Origin: an uncultured Collinsella sp.
Lineage (GTDB): Bacteria > Actinomycetota > Coriobacteriia > Coriobacteriales > Coriobacteriaceae
DNA length: 6,300 nt
Direction: 5' to 3'
Assembly: GCA_905207425.1 (NCBI GenBank)
Contig: CAJLLB010000111.1
Location: 1 to 6,300, forward strand
The position numbers and the translations under genes are program-made. How positions within the stretch are numbered: the first letter of the stretch is position 1; each line of letters starts with the position of its first letter. The notes below the pieces were generated by a model. That model had not been told where the DNA came from. It made no database searches and worked only from the letters and a program-made list of their open reading frames with translations. Shown piece by piece: positions 1 through 6,215 of the stretch.

Positions 1-134
1 CCGCCGATCTCAAAAACCTGCGGGCAGAAGGTGTTTAGCAAAAGACCGACGATCATGGGATAGATCATGATGTCGCCCGGGATGCGCGGGACCTTGAATT
101 TCTTTTGCTCGTTGGCGGTTGCTTCCTGTGCCAT
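1..134 (-). CDS. kdgT: 2-keto-3-deoxygluconate permease, N-terminal part (left edge)
   Basis: Only the first 44 codons are in the window; the gene continues past base 1. The ATG is at 134-132, with a GGGGG ribosome site four bases upstream. After a short charged leader (MAQEATANEQKKFK) comes VPRIPGDIMIYPMIVGLLLN, then TFCPQVFEIGG. This resembles the start of KdgT proteins, where an IPGG-MMLVP segment opens the first membrane helix and is followed by a LLxNTFxP-type stretch. The family takes up 2-keto-3-deoxygluconate, a product of pectin and glycosaminoglycan breakdown, across the inner membrane by cation symport. The family match is by eye over about 30 residues, so the substrate could differ within the family. 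The gene reads away from azlD and has its own 150-base upstream gap, so it may be separately transcribed. Confidence 0.72.
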   Translation of the reverse strand, partial: MAQEATANEQKKFKVPRIPGDIMIYPMIVGLLLNTFCPQVFEIG

Positions 135-284
135 GAAACCCCCATTTCCGCTGACGGGGTACAAAAGCCCACGTCACGCTTTGCTACAGTAAAGTTTGAC
201 CATGGTACCAGAAGAAATAGACCAGCTCGGTGAAAAATTCTACAAGTTGGGATGGAACGAGATTCGGCGCCCGCGACGCCAGCC
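135..284. other. Intergenic gap between azlD and the permease gene
   Basis: This 150-base gap should hold the 3' end of the azlCD transcript and the promoter of the permease gene; both genes run on the minus strand. I see no strong stem with a T-run after azlD and no clear -35/-10 pair. The most structured part is two nested 8-base palindromes, ACCATGGT at 199-206 and TGGTACCA at 203-210, about 65-75 bases ahead of the permease start. They could be a regulator site but may be chance. Confidence 0.4.
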
Positions 285-608
285 CTATATAAGGCTCAAG
301 ACAATATAGAGTACGATGCCCGAGACGCAGCACCACAGCATCGATTTTGTCTTGATTGCCACCGCCACGACACCGGCAGCCGCAATCCAGGGAATCAAGC
401 CCTGCCACAAGCCGGCGTCGAAAGCGCCAGGGCTTATCAAATCGTTAGCGACCAGTGCCGCAAAGGCAGCGGGCGGAATATAACCCAAGGCCTCGGTAAC
501 GCGGGGCGACAGCGTTCTCCCGCGCAAGGCAAACACTGGGGCAATGCGGAAAAATGCGATGGCCGCCCACGACGACAGCCACAGGACCAAAAACTCATTA
601 ACGGGCAT
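285..608 (-). CDS. azlD: AzlD family branched-chain amino acid transport protein
   Basis: This is a 107-residue membrane protein and the small partner of AzlC. AzlC/AzlD (BrnF/BrnE) pairs export branched-chain amino acids and some analogues. The sequence begins MPVNEFLVLWLSSWAAIAFFRIAPV and shows the AzlD pattern: a first helix ending in FRIAPV, the loop RTLSPRVTEALGYIPPAAFAALVA (compare the family's conserved R(Y/W)xPPAVLAAL), then two hydrophobic helices around KTKSMLW. The length is typical for the family. I chose the ATG at 608-606 because GAAGGG (618-623) sits nine bases upstream. In-frame ATGs at 617 and 638 are less suitable; the one at 617 directly abuts the GAAGGG. The start lies inside the end of azlC, an 11-base overlap that suggests translational coupling. 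The stop is TAG at 287-285. Confidence 0.9.
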   Translation of the reverse strand: MPVNEFLVLWLSSWAAIAFFRIAPVFALRGRTLSPRVTEALGYIPPAAFAALVANDLISPGAFDAGLWQGLIPWIAAAGVVAVAIKTKSMLWCCVSGIVLYIVLSLI

Positions 609-1290
609 CGCGAGCATCCCTTCCTTCGGCGAGAGCATCGCACACAAGCGCCGCGGCAACGCCGACGAGCACGCTTGCAGGCACGGCGATATTCGTCCAC
701 CCCAAGAACTTGCATACGGCGACGGACACCGCGCCCGAAACCGCCGCGACAACGTTGCCGCGCGACAGCCGCTGCGAAAAGAGCAGGCAGATAAAGAGCG
801 AGGTGCAGACAAAAGCTGCAATGGCGGTGGGAACATCGACAACGGCGCCGACGATGGCGCCCATCGTACACGAAACGCCCCATGTTGCGATGAGGATCAC
901 GTTGAGCACAAAGGACTCGCGCGGGCCCCAATCCTCCCCTTCAACCAACTTGGCAAGCGAGATGCCATATGCCTCCTCGGTAAGTGTCGCGGCAACAGCC
1001 AGCGTCTGACGCTTCGAGGCACCCGTCAGATGCGGCGCGATCGATGCCGAGTAAAGCGCAAAACGCGAGGAGATGGCGGCAACGCTCGCGATAATCGAAG
1101 GCGCCGGTACACCCGCCAGCCAAAGATTGCAGATCATAAACTGGCCGCTGCCCGTCACAAACGTGCTGCTCAGGGCAAAGACCATCCAGGGCTCCATTCC
1201 CGTCTGCCCCATGATCATTCCGCACGGCGCGCCTATTGCAACATAGGTAAGCATCACTGGCCAGACGGTTCTAACGATTTTGAGCACCAT
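598..1290 (-). CDS. azlC: AzlC family branched-chain amino acid exporter, large subunit
   Basis: This 230-residue integral membrane protein is the large subunit of the AzlCD/BrnFE exporter. Family marks, numbered from the chosen start: PVMLTYVAIGAPCGMIMG (11-28) in the first helix, TGSGQF (46-51) in place of the common SGAGQF, SSRFALYSASIAPHL (74-88) matching the NxRHxLYxxSLAPxL block, and TEEAYGI (104-110) matching the TDExFA block. Several hydrophobic helices follow. The C-terminus is charged and overlaps azlD. The start at 1290 (ATG, AGGA ten bases upstream) is preferred. An upstream TTG at 1359 would add 23 hydrophilic residues and has no good ribosome site. The gene is divergent from the HD-domain gene. 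Family assignment is firm; the exact exported amino acid is inferred from the family. Confidence 0.9.
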   Translation of the reverse strand: MVLKIVRTVWPVMLTYVAIGAPCGMIMGQTGMEPWMVFALSSTFVTGSGQFMICNLWLAGVPAPSIIASVAAISSRFALYSASIAPHLTGASKRQTLAVAATLTEEAYGISLAKLVEGEDWGPRESFVLNVILIATWGVSCTMGAIVGAVVDVPTAIAAFVCTSLFICLLFSQRLSRGNVVAAVSGAVSVAVCKFLGWTNIAVPASVLVGVAAALVCDALAEGRDARDAR

Positions 1291-1416
1291 ACGCTTCTCA
1301 TCCTGACAAGGTCTCCGAACCGCATGTAGCGACACGGCAGAATCATCATCCGACAGCAACCGAGTTCACCTACAATTGCCACCGGATCGAAAGACACAAC
1401 TTTTTAGGAAGTCATT
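1291..1416. promoter_or_regulatory. Divergent promoter region between azlC and the HD-domain gene
   Basis: This 126-base gap separates two divergent genes, so both promoters should lie here or within the gene starts. For the plus strand, TACAAT at 1371-1376 is a good -10 hexamer (5 of 6 to consensus), but the -35 at a 17-base spacing is poor. AGGAAG at 1406-1411 is the ribosome site of the HD gene, five bases before its ATG. On the minus strand I found no convincing -35/-10 pair for azlC. The -10 call is a weak inference. Confidence 0.4.
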
Positions 1417-2229
1417 ATGACAGCTATCGATCGAGACCGGGCGCGCGCGGCCTTCAAAAGCTACACCGATGCCTACGACGCCACCAACCCACGCATCGCG
1501 CTCAAAATCGAGCATACGTACCACGTGGCCGAGGCATGCGATGCCGTAGCGCGCGAGCAGGGCTGGTCGTCAGAAGATATTGACCTGGCATGGCTTTGCG
1601 GCCTGCTACACGATATGGGCCGCTTCGAGCAGCTGCGACGCTGGGACACCTTTAAGGACGCCGAGAGCATGAGCCATGCGGCGCTGGGCATCGAGGTCCT
1701 CTTTGGCGAGAATCCCGCCGATGCACCCGCCGTAACGAGCATCCGCGACTTTATCGATGACCCGGCAGAAGATGAGCTCATCCGAGCGAGCATTGCCTAT
1801 CACAGCGATTTCCGTCTACCCGCGCAGCTCGACGTGCGCACGCGAAGCTTCTGCGATATCGTGCGCGATGGTGACAAGATCGACATTATGCGCACCATCG
1901 CCGACAGCACCGTCGACACTATCCTCAAGGTGGACGAGAAGCCGTTTCTCGCCAGCCGTTTCTCGTCGCCGACACTTGCCGCCTTTGACGAGCACCGCTG
2001 CGTCGCACGCGATGAGCGCGATGAGCCCGCCGACTTCTTGGTGGGGCTTATCTGCTTTATGTTTGAGCTCGTCTATCCGGCAAGCCGTGCGCTGGCGCGC
2101 GAACAGGGTGATATCCACCGCCTGCTCGACGCGCCCTTTGGCATTACACAGCCCTTTACCGACCCCGCCACGCAGGCAACCTGGAGCCGCCTAAAGGACG
2201 AGATGCGCGACTGGCTGGCGCGCGCCTAG
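1417..2229 (+). CDS. HD-domain phosphohydrolase
   Basis: This is a 270-residue soluble protein. The N-terminal two thirds carry the HD metal-binding pattern: EHTYHVAEAC with H33 and H36, LLHDMGRFEQ with the H65-D66 doublet, SHAALGIEVLF with H87, AYHSDFRLP with H129, and DIVRDGDKIDIMR with D151 and D153. These match the spaced H...HD...H...H...D ligands of HD hydrolases that cleave phosphate esters of nucleotides or related metabolites using divalent metal. There is no GGDEF, PAS, response-regulator or synthetase domain, so it is a stand-alone HD enzyme and its substrate cannot be named. The C-terminal part (about 200-270) is helical-looking with no known motif. The start has AGGAAG five bases upstream. 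The gene converges on etfA and its TAG stop overlaps that gene's stop. Confidence 0.88.
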   Translation: MTAIDRDRARAAFKSYTDAYDATNPRIALKIEHTYHVAEACDAVAREQGWSSEDIDLAWLCGLLHDMGRFEQLRRWDTFKDAESMSHAALGIEVLFGENPADAPAVTSIRDFIDDPAEDELIRASIAYHSDFRLPAQLDVRTRSFCDIVRDGDKIDIMRTIADSTVDTILKVDEKPFLASRFSSPTLAAFDEHRCVARDERDEPADFLVGLICFMFELVYPASRALAREQGDIHRLLDAPFGITQPFTDPATQATWSRLKDEMRDWLARA

Positions 2230-3431
2230 CGCTCAAGCTGGGCCAGCAGCTCCTCGACGACCTCGACGGCGTCCCCAACAACCTTGTACTGGGCAGCGCC
2301 GAAAATGGGGGCATCCGGGTCCTCATTGATGGCGATAATGCACTCCGCCCCACCGATGCCGGCAAGATGCTGGATGGCGCCCGAAACACCGATACTCACG
2401 AGAAGCTTGGGCGAAACCGATACGCCGGTCTGGCCAATCTGATGGCGATACTCCAACCAGCCGGCCTCCACGACAGGTCGCGTGCAACCAAGCTCGGCTC
2501 CCAGAGCCTCGGCGAGCCTTCGCATCAGCGGCAGGTTTTTCTTGGAACCAATGCCGCGACCCACCACGACCAGGCGCTCGGCATCGGCGATCGAAGCCTG
2601 CCGCCCCCACTCCTCGGCGGGAATCGAGATCTCGACACGGGCCTTAGCATCATCCGCAAGCGATATCTGGGTGATCGTGCCAGAGCGGTTGTAGTCAAAG
2701 TCGGGCGCCTTAAAGATGCCGGGACGAACCGTTGCCATCTGGGGACGATGATTGGGGCAGACGATGGTGGCCATTAGGTTGCCGCCAAACGCCGGACGCG
2801 TCTGTTGCAGCAGTCCCGTCTCCGTATCCATCGAAAGTACGGTGCAGTCAGCCGTAAGGCCCGTCTGCAAGCGCACGGCAACGCCGGGTGCCAGTTCGCG
2901 GCCAAAGGCGGTCGCACCGTATAGGATGGCCTCGGGTTTGCATTCGGCTACCAAATCGCAGATCAAGCGGGCGTAGACCTCCGCATCGTTTTGGCGCAGG
3001 CGCTCGTCGCGACAGGCCAGGACTTCGTCGGCGCCCGCGCAAACCAGATGCTCCAGGTCGCCGAGAGAACCCTCGGGACCCATACCGACCAGTGCCACCA
3101 GACGGCAGCCGCGCGCATCGGCAAGCTCGCGGCCCTTGCCCATAAGCTCATAGGCAACGGGAGTCACCGTATCGTGCTCGTCGGTCTGCACGAATACCCA
3201 AATGTCTCGATACGCATCGAGGTCAACCGCACCAGCGGCCTCGTCACGCTCGATCGAGATAGCGTTGACAGGGCAGGCGTCGACGCACCCACCGCATAGG
3301 ATGCAGCCGTCGGTTACGCGGGCGCATCGGCTGGGTCGCTCGCCTTCCACTACGATGCCGCCCGAGGCACAGGCGCGAACGCAGCGACCGCAGCCGATAC
3401 AGGCTTCGCTATCGATAATCAGTCCGCTCAT
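2226..3431 (-). CDS. etfA: Electron transfer flavoprotein alpha subunit with N-terminal ferredoxin domain
   Basis: This 401-residue protein joins a ferredoxin domain (about 1-65) to an EtfA body. The ferredoxin part has two complete CxxCxxCxxxC motifs: C11, C14, C17, C21 and C43, C46, C49, C53. Only the second is followed by proline. The N-terminal ETF domain covers about 75-265, with TRPAFGGN (211-218) and TVRPGIF (234-240). The C-terminal FAD domain (about 283-401) has VVVGRGIGSKKN, TRPVVEAGW, QIGQTG, the SGAIQHLAG block (350-358) and AINEDPDAPIF, which are the usual FAD-contact segments. The fold binds the electron-shuttling FAD and passes electrons between EtfB and the dehydrogenase. Ferredoxin-domain EtfAs are known from LctC and CarE of acetogens. 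The gene follows etfB directly (TAGATG junction), with GAGGGG at 3441-3446 nine bases before the ATG. It is the last gene of the operon. Confidence 0.94.
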   Translation of the reverse strand: MSGLIIDSEACIGCGRCVRACASGGIVVEGERPSRCARVTDGCILCGGCVDACPVNAISIERDEAAGAVDLDAYRDIWVFVQTDEHDTVTPVAYELMGKGRELADARGCRLVALVGMGPEGSLGDLEHLVCAGADEVLACRDERLRQNDAEVYARLICDLVAECKPEAILYGATAFGRELAPGVAVRLQTGLTADCTVLSMDTETGLLQQTRPAFGGNLMATIVCPNHRPQMATVRPGIFKAPDFDYNRSGTITQISLADDAKARVEISIPAEEWGRQASIADAERLVVVGRGIGSKKNLPLMRRLAEALGAELGCTRPVVEAGWLEYRHQIGQTGVSVSPKLLVSIGVSGAIQHLAGIGGAECIIAINEDPDAPIFGAAQYKVVGDAVEVVEELLAQLER

Positions 3432-4247
3432 CTATGCCATCCCCTCGATAATCTTGGCAAGTTTTGCCGCCTGCTCGGACGCCGTTCCGTCAACGTCCTC
3501 GCACGTTTGGTCACGGTCGGGCACAAACGAGCGCACGACCTGTGTCGGCGACCCGGCAAGACCGCAACGCGCGGGGTCGGCGTTCACGTCGGCGGCACTG
3601 ACCACGCGCACGTCCGCCTCCTCCGCCGCGCGAATACCGGCAATACTCGGCATACGCAACTGGCCAATCTCCTTGGCAGTCGTCATCACGCACGGCATCT
3701 CAAGACACACCGTCTCCTCGCCGGCATCGCAGCCGTGAACAAGCGCCAGTGAACCACAGGTCGTAAAGCCCGCGCTTTGCACGCAGCTCACGTCGGTCAC
3801 ACAGGGAATCTCAAAAGCACCGGCAAGCTCGGGGCCAATCTGGGCCGTATCGCCATCCACCGCCATCTTGCCGCAGATGAGCAGGTCGAAGTCCTCGTCG
3901 AGCGCCTCGATGCCGCACTTGAGGGCATAGGTGGTTGCCAGGGTATCGGCACCTGCAAAGGCGCGATCGGTCAGCAGCAGCGCGTCGTCGGCACCTCGAG
4001 CGATGCAGTCGCGCAGCAGCGACTCGGTCGCGGGGATGCCCATCGACACCACCGTCACGCGCACGTCCATGCCAAAGCCGATAAAGTCGTCCTTCAGCGC
4101 CAGCGCGCATTCCAGAGCGCTCGCATCGAACGGGTTAATGACCGCCTGCTTGCCATCACGCACGATGGTATTGGTCTTGGGGTCCATCTTGACCTCGGTG
4201 CTGCCCGGCACGGCCTTAACGCACACCACCATATGGAAATCACTCAT
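3432..4247 (-). CDS. etfB: Electron transfer flavoprotein beta subunit, bifurcating type
   Basis: This 271-residue EtfB has the marks of the bifurcating/confurcating class. VVCVKAVPGSTEVKMDP opens the Rossmann-like domain, followed by INPFDASALECALALKD. GKMAVDGDTAQIGPELA contains DGDTAQIGP (131-139), the loop that holds the bifurcating FAD. Classical respiratory EtfBs instead have DDDCNQTGQ there and bind AMP. GSPTQVVRSF (232-241) is another class mark. In the family this subunit binds NAD(H) and the flavin that splits or merges electron pairs. It is cysteine-rich, with 13 cysteines, fitting an anaerobe. The ATG at 4247 is preferred over the GTG at 4253, since AAAGGGGG lies nine bases from the ATG but only three from the GTG. 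The gene is sandwiched between the dehydrogenase gene and etfA with almost no spacing. Confidence 0.94.
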   Translation of the reverse strand: MSDFHMVVCVKAVPGSTEVKMDPKTNTIVRDGKQAVINPFDASALECALALKDDFIGFGMDVRVTVVSMGIPATESLLRDCIARGADDALLLTDRAFAGADTLATTYALKCGIEALDEDFDLLICGKMAVDGDTAQIGPELAGAFEIPCVTDVSCVQSAGFTTCGSLALVHGCDAGEETVCLEMPCVMTTAKEIGQLRMPSIAGIRAAEEADVRVVSAADVNADPARCGLAGSPTQVVRSFVPDRDQTCEDVDGTASEQAAKLAKIIEGMA

Positions 4248-4249
4248 AT

Positions 4250-5851
4250 TCACGCGCCCCCTTTCTGGACGAGTTCATCCAAGAGCTTCTCCGCAAACAG
4301 GTTGCCGCGACCCAGCTGGCCGGCAGGATCGAGCTGGAGCTTGAGCTGCGCCGACTCGACCATGGCCTCGTGGCCGTACATCGTCTCCAAGAAGCCAGCC
4401 TTGATCTTGCCGACGCCGTGTTCGGCGGAGACGGCGCCGCCCATAGCCGTTACCTCCGCAGCCCACTGGGCAAACAGCTCGCCACCGCGACGGTAGTCTT
4501 GCGCATCGCGCGGCAGGATGTTCACATGCAGATGGTTGTTACCGATGTGCCCCCAGGCAGCAGATTCAAGCCCGCTTTCGGCCAGTGTGCGGCGATAGAG
4601 GGCCACGACATCGGCAAGGCGTGCATTGGGCACCGACATGTCCGAGCCCAGCTTGGTGATGGTGGGGTCGGTGCGGCGACGCTCGTCGATAAGCATGTTG
4701 ACGCTCTCGGGCACCGCGTGGCGGAAGAATCGCTGGCACTCGCGATCGACCTCGGTGCGCGCGACCCATGTCGCATCGTCGCGGCCGCCCGCAAGCTCCA
4801 GCACCCATCCCAGGTGGTACAGTTCCTCGGTCGCCTGGGCCTCGTCATCGCAGTCGAGCTCCACGTAGACACAGACCTTGGCGTCTTTGTCGAGCGCCGG
4901 CAGCGAGGCAAACGCCGTCGACTGCTCGCGCTGGCGACGTAGAATATCCAGGGCGCCAGCGTCGAAGTACTCGATGGCAGCCGCATGGGACAGGACGGGA
5001 CGCACGGAATCGGTAAAGGACACGGCCTTGTCTTCGCTATCGAAAAAGCAGCTCACACCCCAAACGACCGCAGGCGCCGCCTGCAGGGCGATCTCGAGCT
5101 CGGTAATGACGCCGAGTGTGCCGCACGCACCGATAAAGAGGTCGATGGCGTCCATTTCGTCCGCAACGAAATAGCCTGAGGCATTTTTTGTCTTGGGCAT
5201 GGTATAGCCGGGAAGATCGAGCTCGAGCGTACGGCCCGCTGCCGTCACGAGCGACAGGTGGCGGCCCTGGGCAAAAGCCTCGCCGCGCTGAAGCTCAAGC
5301 AAATCGCCATCAGGCAGCGCGACGTGGAGTCCCGTGATATGTGGGCGCAAGGAGCCGTAGGCGTAGCTGCGGGCACCAGAGGCGTTACATGCCGCCATGC
5401 CGCCCAGACAGGCAGACGTCTCGGTGGGATCGGTGGGAAAGAACTGCTCGGGGGCCTCTTGGAACTCCTCGTAGGCCTCAAGCGATGCCTGGTCCCAACC
5501 AGCAGTCGGCAGCACCTTCTTGCCCAGCTGCTTGCGCAGCTCAGAAAGCACAACACCCGGCTCCACGCGCAGTAGAAAGCGACCTTGTTCATCGCGGCGA
5601 AGGCCCAAGTAGCGATTCATACGGGAAGTATTGAGGATATGCCCGCCGTGGGGCACGGCACCGGCGGCAAGGCCGGTTCGGGCGCCCTGAACCGTTACCG
5701 GGACACGCTCGGCATGGAGCTTTTCCAAAATGGCACGGACCTCGTCTTCCGTTGTCGGAAACGAGATGCTCGAGGCCTCGCCCGACGTGCGAGACTCATC
5801 GCGGCCATACTCTTCGAACTCGTCGGTGAAGGGTTTGATGGTTGCAGACAC
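4250..5851 (-). CDS. FAD-linked 2-hydroxyacid dehydrogenase (GlcD/LctD type) paired with ETF
   Basis: This 533-residue flavoenzyme of the VAO/PCMH family oxidises a 2-hydroxyacid, probably D-lactate or glycolate, and hands electrons to the ETF encoded just downstream. The FAD-binding domain covers about 28-260: VTVQGARTGLAAGAVP (52-67) is the pyrophosphate-binding loop, PTDPTETSACLGGMAACNASGARSYAYGS the adenine/flavin segment, and GACGTLGVITELEIAL (241-256) the domain end. The C-terminal FAD-oxidase domain has GHIGNNHLHVN (434-444) and SAEHGVGKIK (475-484), carrying the family's active-site histidines and glutamate. Compared with the usual GHxGDGNLH, the GDG is replaced by GNN and a histidine follows. 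About 20 extra acidic residues (119-138) sit before the adenine segment. At 533 residues it is longer than the roughly 460-470 common for GlcD/LctD. The start is GTG at 5851, five bases after AAAGGGGGAG. The substrate is not proven by sequence. Confidence 0.88.
   Translation of the reverse strand: MSATIKPFTDEFEEYGRDESRTSGEASSISFPTTEDEVRAILEKLHAERVPVTVQGARTGLAAGAVPHGGHILNTSRMNRYLGLRRDEQGRFLLRVEPGVVLSELRKQLGKKVLPTAGWDQASLEAYEEFQEAPEQFFPTDPTETSACLGGMAACNASGARSYAYGSLRPHITGLHVALPDGDLLELQRGEAFAQGRHLSLVTAAGRTLELDLPGYTMPKTKNASGYFVADEMDAIDLFIGACGTLGVITELEIALQAAPAVVWGVSCFFDSEDKAVSFTDSVRPVLSHAAAIEYFDAGALDILRRQREQSTAFASLPALDKDAKVCVYVELDCDDEAQATEELYHLGWVLELAGGRDDATWVARTEVDRECQRFFRHAVPESVNMLIDERRRTDPTITKLGSDMSVPNARLADVVALYRRTLAESGLESAAWGHIGNNHLHVNILPRDAQDYRRGGELFAQWAAEVTAMGGAVSAEHGVGKIKAGFLETMYGHEAMVESAQLKLQLDPAGQLGRGNLFAEKLLDELVQKGGA
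4257..4264 (-). promoter_or_regulatory. Ribosome binding site deciding the etfB start
   Basis: AAAGGGGG on the minus strand lies within the last codons of the dehydrogenase gene. Spacing is nine bases to the ATG at 4247 and three to the in-frame GTG at 4253, so the ATG is the likelier start. If the GTG is used, the start overlaps the upstream TGA as GTGA. Confidence 0.65.
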
Positions 5852-5856
5852 GCGAA

Positions 5857-5866
5857 CTCCCCCTTT
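5857..5866 (-). promoter_or_regulatory. Strong ribosome binding site of the dehydrogenase gene
   Basis: AAAGGGGGAG on the minus strand ends five bases before a GTG codon. No ATG lies nearby in frame, so this site supports the GTG at 5851-5849 as the operon's first start. The same G-rich site type precedes etfB and etfA. Confidence 0.75.
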
Positions 5867-6071
5867 AGCTAACTACAGTGTTTGCAGGGAGATGTTACCG
5901 TATCGTTTCGTCGACGTGTTCGAGACCGTCTCCATAATTGGCGATTTTTACGTTCGTGCAATTCGGCGAGCGGCAAGGTTTCCTCGGCAGACGATGCTTT
6001 TGACACATATGGCCCCGCCGTCGCCGATCGCTCGATTGTCGCCCGAAAAAAGTTGAAGTAATTTTTGCCGC
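5867..6071 (-). other. Probable untranslated leader of the dehydrogenase/ETF operon
   Basis: About 200 bases lie between the best promoter candidate and the first gene. I find no gene here. A 78-codon open frame on the minus strand (6105-5869) has no ribosome site and no recognisable family, and shows an arginine-rich, low-quality composition. The stretch holds an 11-base palindrome, GAGAC-C-GTCTC, at 5922-5932. It also holds a second, weaker promoter-like pair on the minus strand: TTGCAC (rc of 5956-5961) with AATTAT about 16 bases on. If that promoter is used instead, the leader is about 80 bases long. I do not recognise a riboswitch class. Confidence 0.35.
5922..5932. repeat. Short palindrome in the operon leader
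   Basis: GAGAC and GTCTC flank a single central C about 70 bases upstream of the dehydrogenase GTG. It is a perfect 11-base dyad. It lies just downstream of the weak proximal promoter candidate, a usual place for a repressor site, but a match this short can occur by chance. Confidence 0.3.
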
Positions 6072-6101
6072 CTTTTACCTGCTGAGACGCCAATCCGTCA
6101 A
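6072..6101 (-). promoter_or_regulatory. Candidate promoter of the dehydrogenase/ETF operon
   Basis: Read on the minus strand, TTGACG (rc of 6096-6101) matches five of six bases of a -35 hexamer. TAAAAG (rc of 6072-6077) matches four of six of a -10, with an 18-base spacer. It is the best housekeeping-type promoter I can find in the 418-base gap, and a direct repeat sits immediately upstream of the -35. It is read by eye only; a start near 6065 would leave a leader of about 210 bases. Confidence 0.4.
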
Positions 6102-6105
6102 GCAT

Positions 6106-6123
6106 TTGGTCAGAAATTGGTCA
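6106..6123. repeat. Tandem half-site TTGGTCA x2, 11-base period, next to the promoter
   Basis: TTGGTCA occurs at 6106-6112 and again at 6117-6123 (TGACCAA on the minus strand), one helical turn apart. It lies directly upstream of the candidate -35, where an activator would bind. The ATTGGT core resembles half-sites of FadR-family GntR regulators such as LldR and PdhR, which control lactate and pyruvate genes. Their sites are inverted, whereas these are direct. The regulator is therefore unknown. Confidence 0.4.
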
Positions 6124-6152
6124 AGTTGCGACTGATACGGTCGGCATCGACA

Positions 6153-6176
6153 GCCAAAACCGATAGAAGTTTTGGC
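6153..6176. repeat. Inverted repeat GCCAAAAC / GTTTTGGC
   Basis: The arms GCCAAAAC (6153-6160) and GTTTTGGC (6169-6176) are perfect 8-base complements around an 8-base centre, so the arm centres lie 16 bases apart. No T-run follows on either strand, so it does not look like a terminator. It may be an operator for the downstream operon, about 55 bases before the candidate -35. Confidence 0.4.
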
Positions 6177-6215
6177 CCAAGAAGCAGGGAGGGGTAGCGC
6201 GCAGAGATGTGGTGT

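Noticed and set aside
437..931. 164-codon minus-strand frame in a shifted register over azlC/azlD
   Set aside because: It is rich in Arg and Cys with no family resemblance. The AzlC and AzlD frames over the same bases match their families clearly.
252..1329. Long plus-strand frames opposite azlC and azlD
   Set aside because: They have arginine/histidine-rich low-quality sequence, are shadows of clear membrane-protein genes on the other strand, and lack ribosome sites.
3777..4496. 239-codon plus-strand frame opposite etfB and the dehydrogenase end
   Set aside because: It is a mirror frame of two well-recognised genes, with His/Ala-rich shadow composition. Long antisense frames are expected at this GC content.
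2226..5851. FixABCX-type or acyl-CoA dehydrogenase ETF system
   Set aside because: There is no FixC/FixX or acyl-CoA dehydrogenase gene next to it. The partner is a VAO-type FAD oxidase and EtfA carries its own ferredoxin domain, which fits the LctBCD type better.
5869..6105. 78-codon open frame on the minus strand in the gap upstream of the operon
   Set aside because: There is no ribosome site before its ATG, no recognisable motif, and the composition is arginine-rich like other chance frames in GC-rich DNA. It overlaps the best promoter candidate.
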